A stretch of 22,466 nucleotides of DNA. It comes from a virus. Location: IMG/VR virus record IMGVR_UViG_3300012964_000061, positions 1-22,466 of that record; one strand, 5' to 3'. The translations under genes were made by a program, and so were the position numbers. How positions within the stretch are numbered: the first letter of the stretch is position 1; every line of letters starts with the position of its first letter. The notes beneath the pieces were generated by a model, which saw only the letters and a program-made list of their open reading frames with translations, made no database searches and had not been told where the DNA came from. This document shows, one piece after another, positions 22,360 to 22,466 of the stretch.

Positions 22360-22466
22360 TCTAGTAATTCCTAGCCCTTGCCGCAAGCCTTCCATGTAGA
22401 ACTCCAAGTCACCAAGTTCCTCAATAACATTGGCACGATCCAGAAGCTTCTGGTAGATACAATGTA

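Larger units (their letters stand above)
22255..22466 (-). pseudogene. MazG-like NTP pyrophosphohydrolase, interrupted by in-frame amber codon; 5' end outside window
   Basis: The minus-strand frame from the right edge reads HCIYQKLLDRANVIEELGD, then LEFYMEGLRQGLGITR, followed by TAG (+ 22357-22359). The same frame then continues without another stop for 33 codons: ETLQQNMEKLSARYKGLKYS, then NAAAIAREDKANG and TAA at 22255-22257, overlapping the next gene by 8 bases. Both halves fit the phage MazG-like pyrophosphohydrolase family (EELGD metal-binding helix, then ...LGI(S/T)R-EE-L...N--KL--RY...KYS...A--R-DK), where the residue at the stop is normally Glu or Gln. GAG or CAG to TAG is one base change. 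So it is a nonsense-mutated gene, a readthrough gene, or a sequencing error. The truncated product would keep the EELGD motif but lose the last 34 residues. NTP pyrophosphohydrolases of this type remove unwanted dNTPs. Confidence 0.75.

Noticed and set aside
1-22466. tRNA genes, CRISPR arrays, integrase, attachment sites, insertion sequences
   Set aside because: None were seen on reading both strands; gaps between genes are short and none exceeds about 125 bases.

Overview
The window looks like part of the genome of a tailed double-stranded DNA bacteriophage, most likely a podovirus infecting a Gram-negative bacterium. The evidence is a co-directional morphogenesis cluster on the + strand (terminase, portal, scaffold, SU10-type coat protein, head-tail adaptor, nozzle-like protein, several receptor-binding proteins, a lysis cassette, and three consecutive internal or ejection proteins). 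No tail-tube, sheath or classical tape-measure gene is seen. Genes are packed with short gaps or TAATG/ATGA overlaps, and most have clear AGGAG-type ribosome-binding sites. No tRNA, CRISPR array, integrase or insertion sequence was seen. The host cannot be named from the sequence alone.

Layout. 1-1243: 3' part of the large terminase, open at the left edge. 1275-5649: portal, a small unknown protein, scaffold-like protein and major capsid protein, closed by a rho-independent terminator at 5698-5736. 5773-9484: two small unknown proteins, a head-tail adaptor candidate, a tail-collar fibre protein, a small unknown protein and a 539-residue nozzle-like protein. 9489-11795: a run of receptor-binding or adhesin-like proteins. 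About 9550-11340 of this differs in base and codon use from its surroundings and ends in a GNRA-capped hairpin, as a swapped cassette would. 11834-13074: lysis region with a small membrane protein, a DUF5675 protein and a three-helix holin; no conventional muramidase is visible. 13077-13682: cupin-like protein. 13684-21286: three ejection-protein candidates (231, 587 and 1714 residues), the last filling nearly a quarter of the window.

A hairpin terminator at 21299-21337 separates this late unit from a convergent minus-strand unit. Reading from the right edge leftwards, that unit holds a MazG-like pyrophosphohydrolase interrupted by an in-frame amber codon (22357-22359), a dATP/dGTP diphosphohydrolase-family protein with an unexplained N-terminal domain, and a small acidic unknown protein. 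Two adjacent nucleotide-pyrophosphatase genes point to remodelling of the dNTP pool during infection.

The observations most worth following are the amber-interrupted mazG-like gene together with tandem UAG stops elsewhere, the nucleotide-pool pair (which in some phages goes with modified-base genomes), the transferred adhesin cassette, and the lysis region whose only enzyme candidate is DUF5675. Everything here is by reading alone; no database search or composition count was run.
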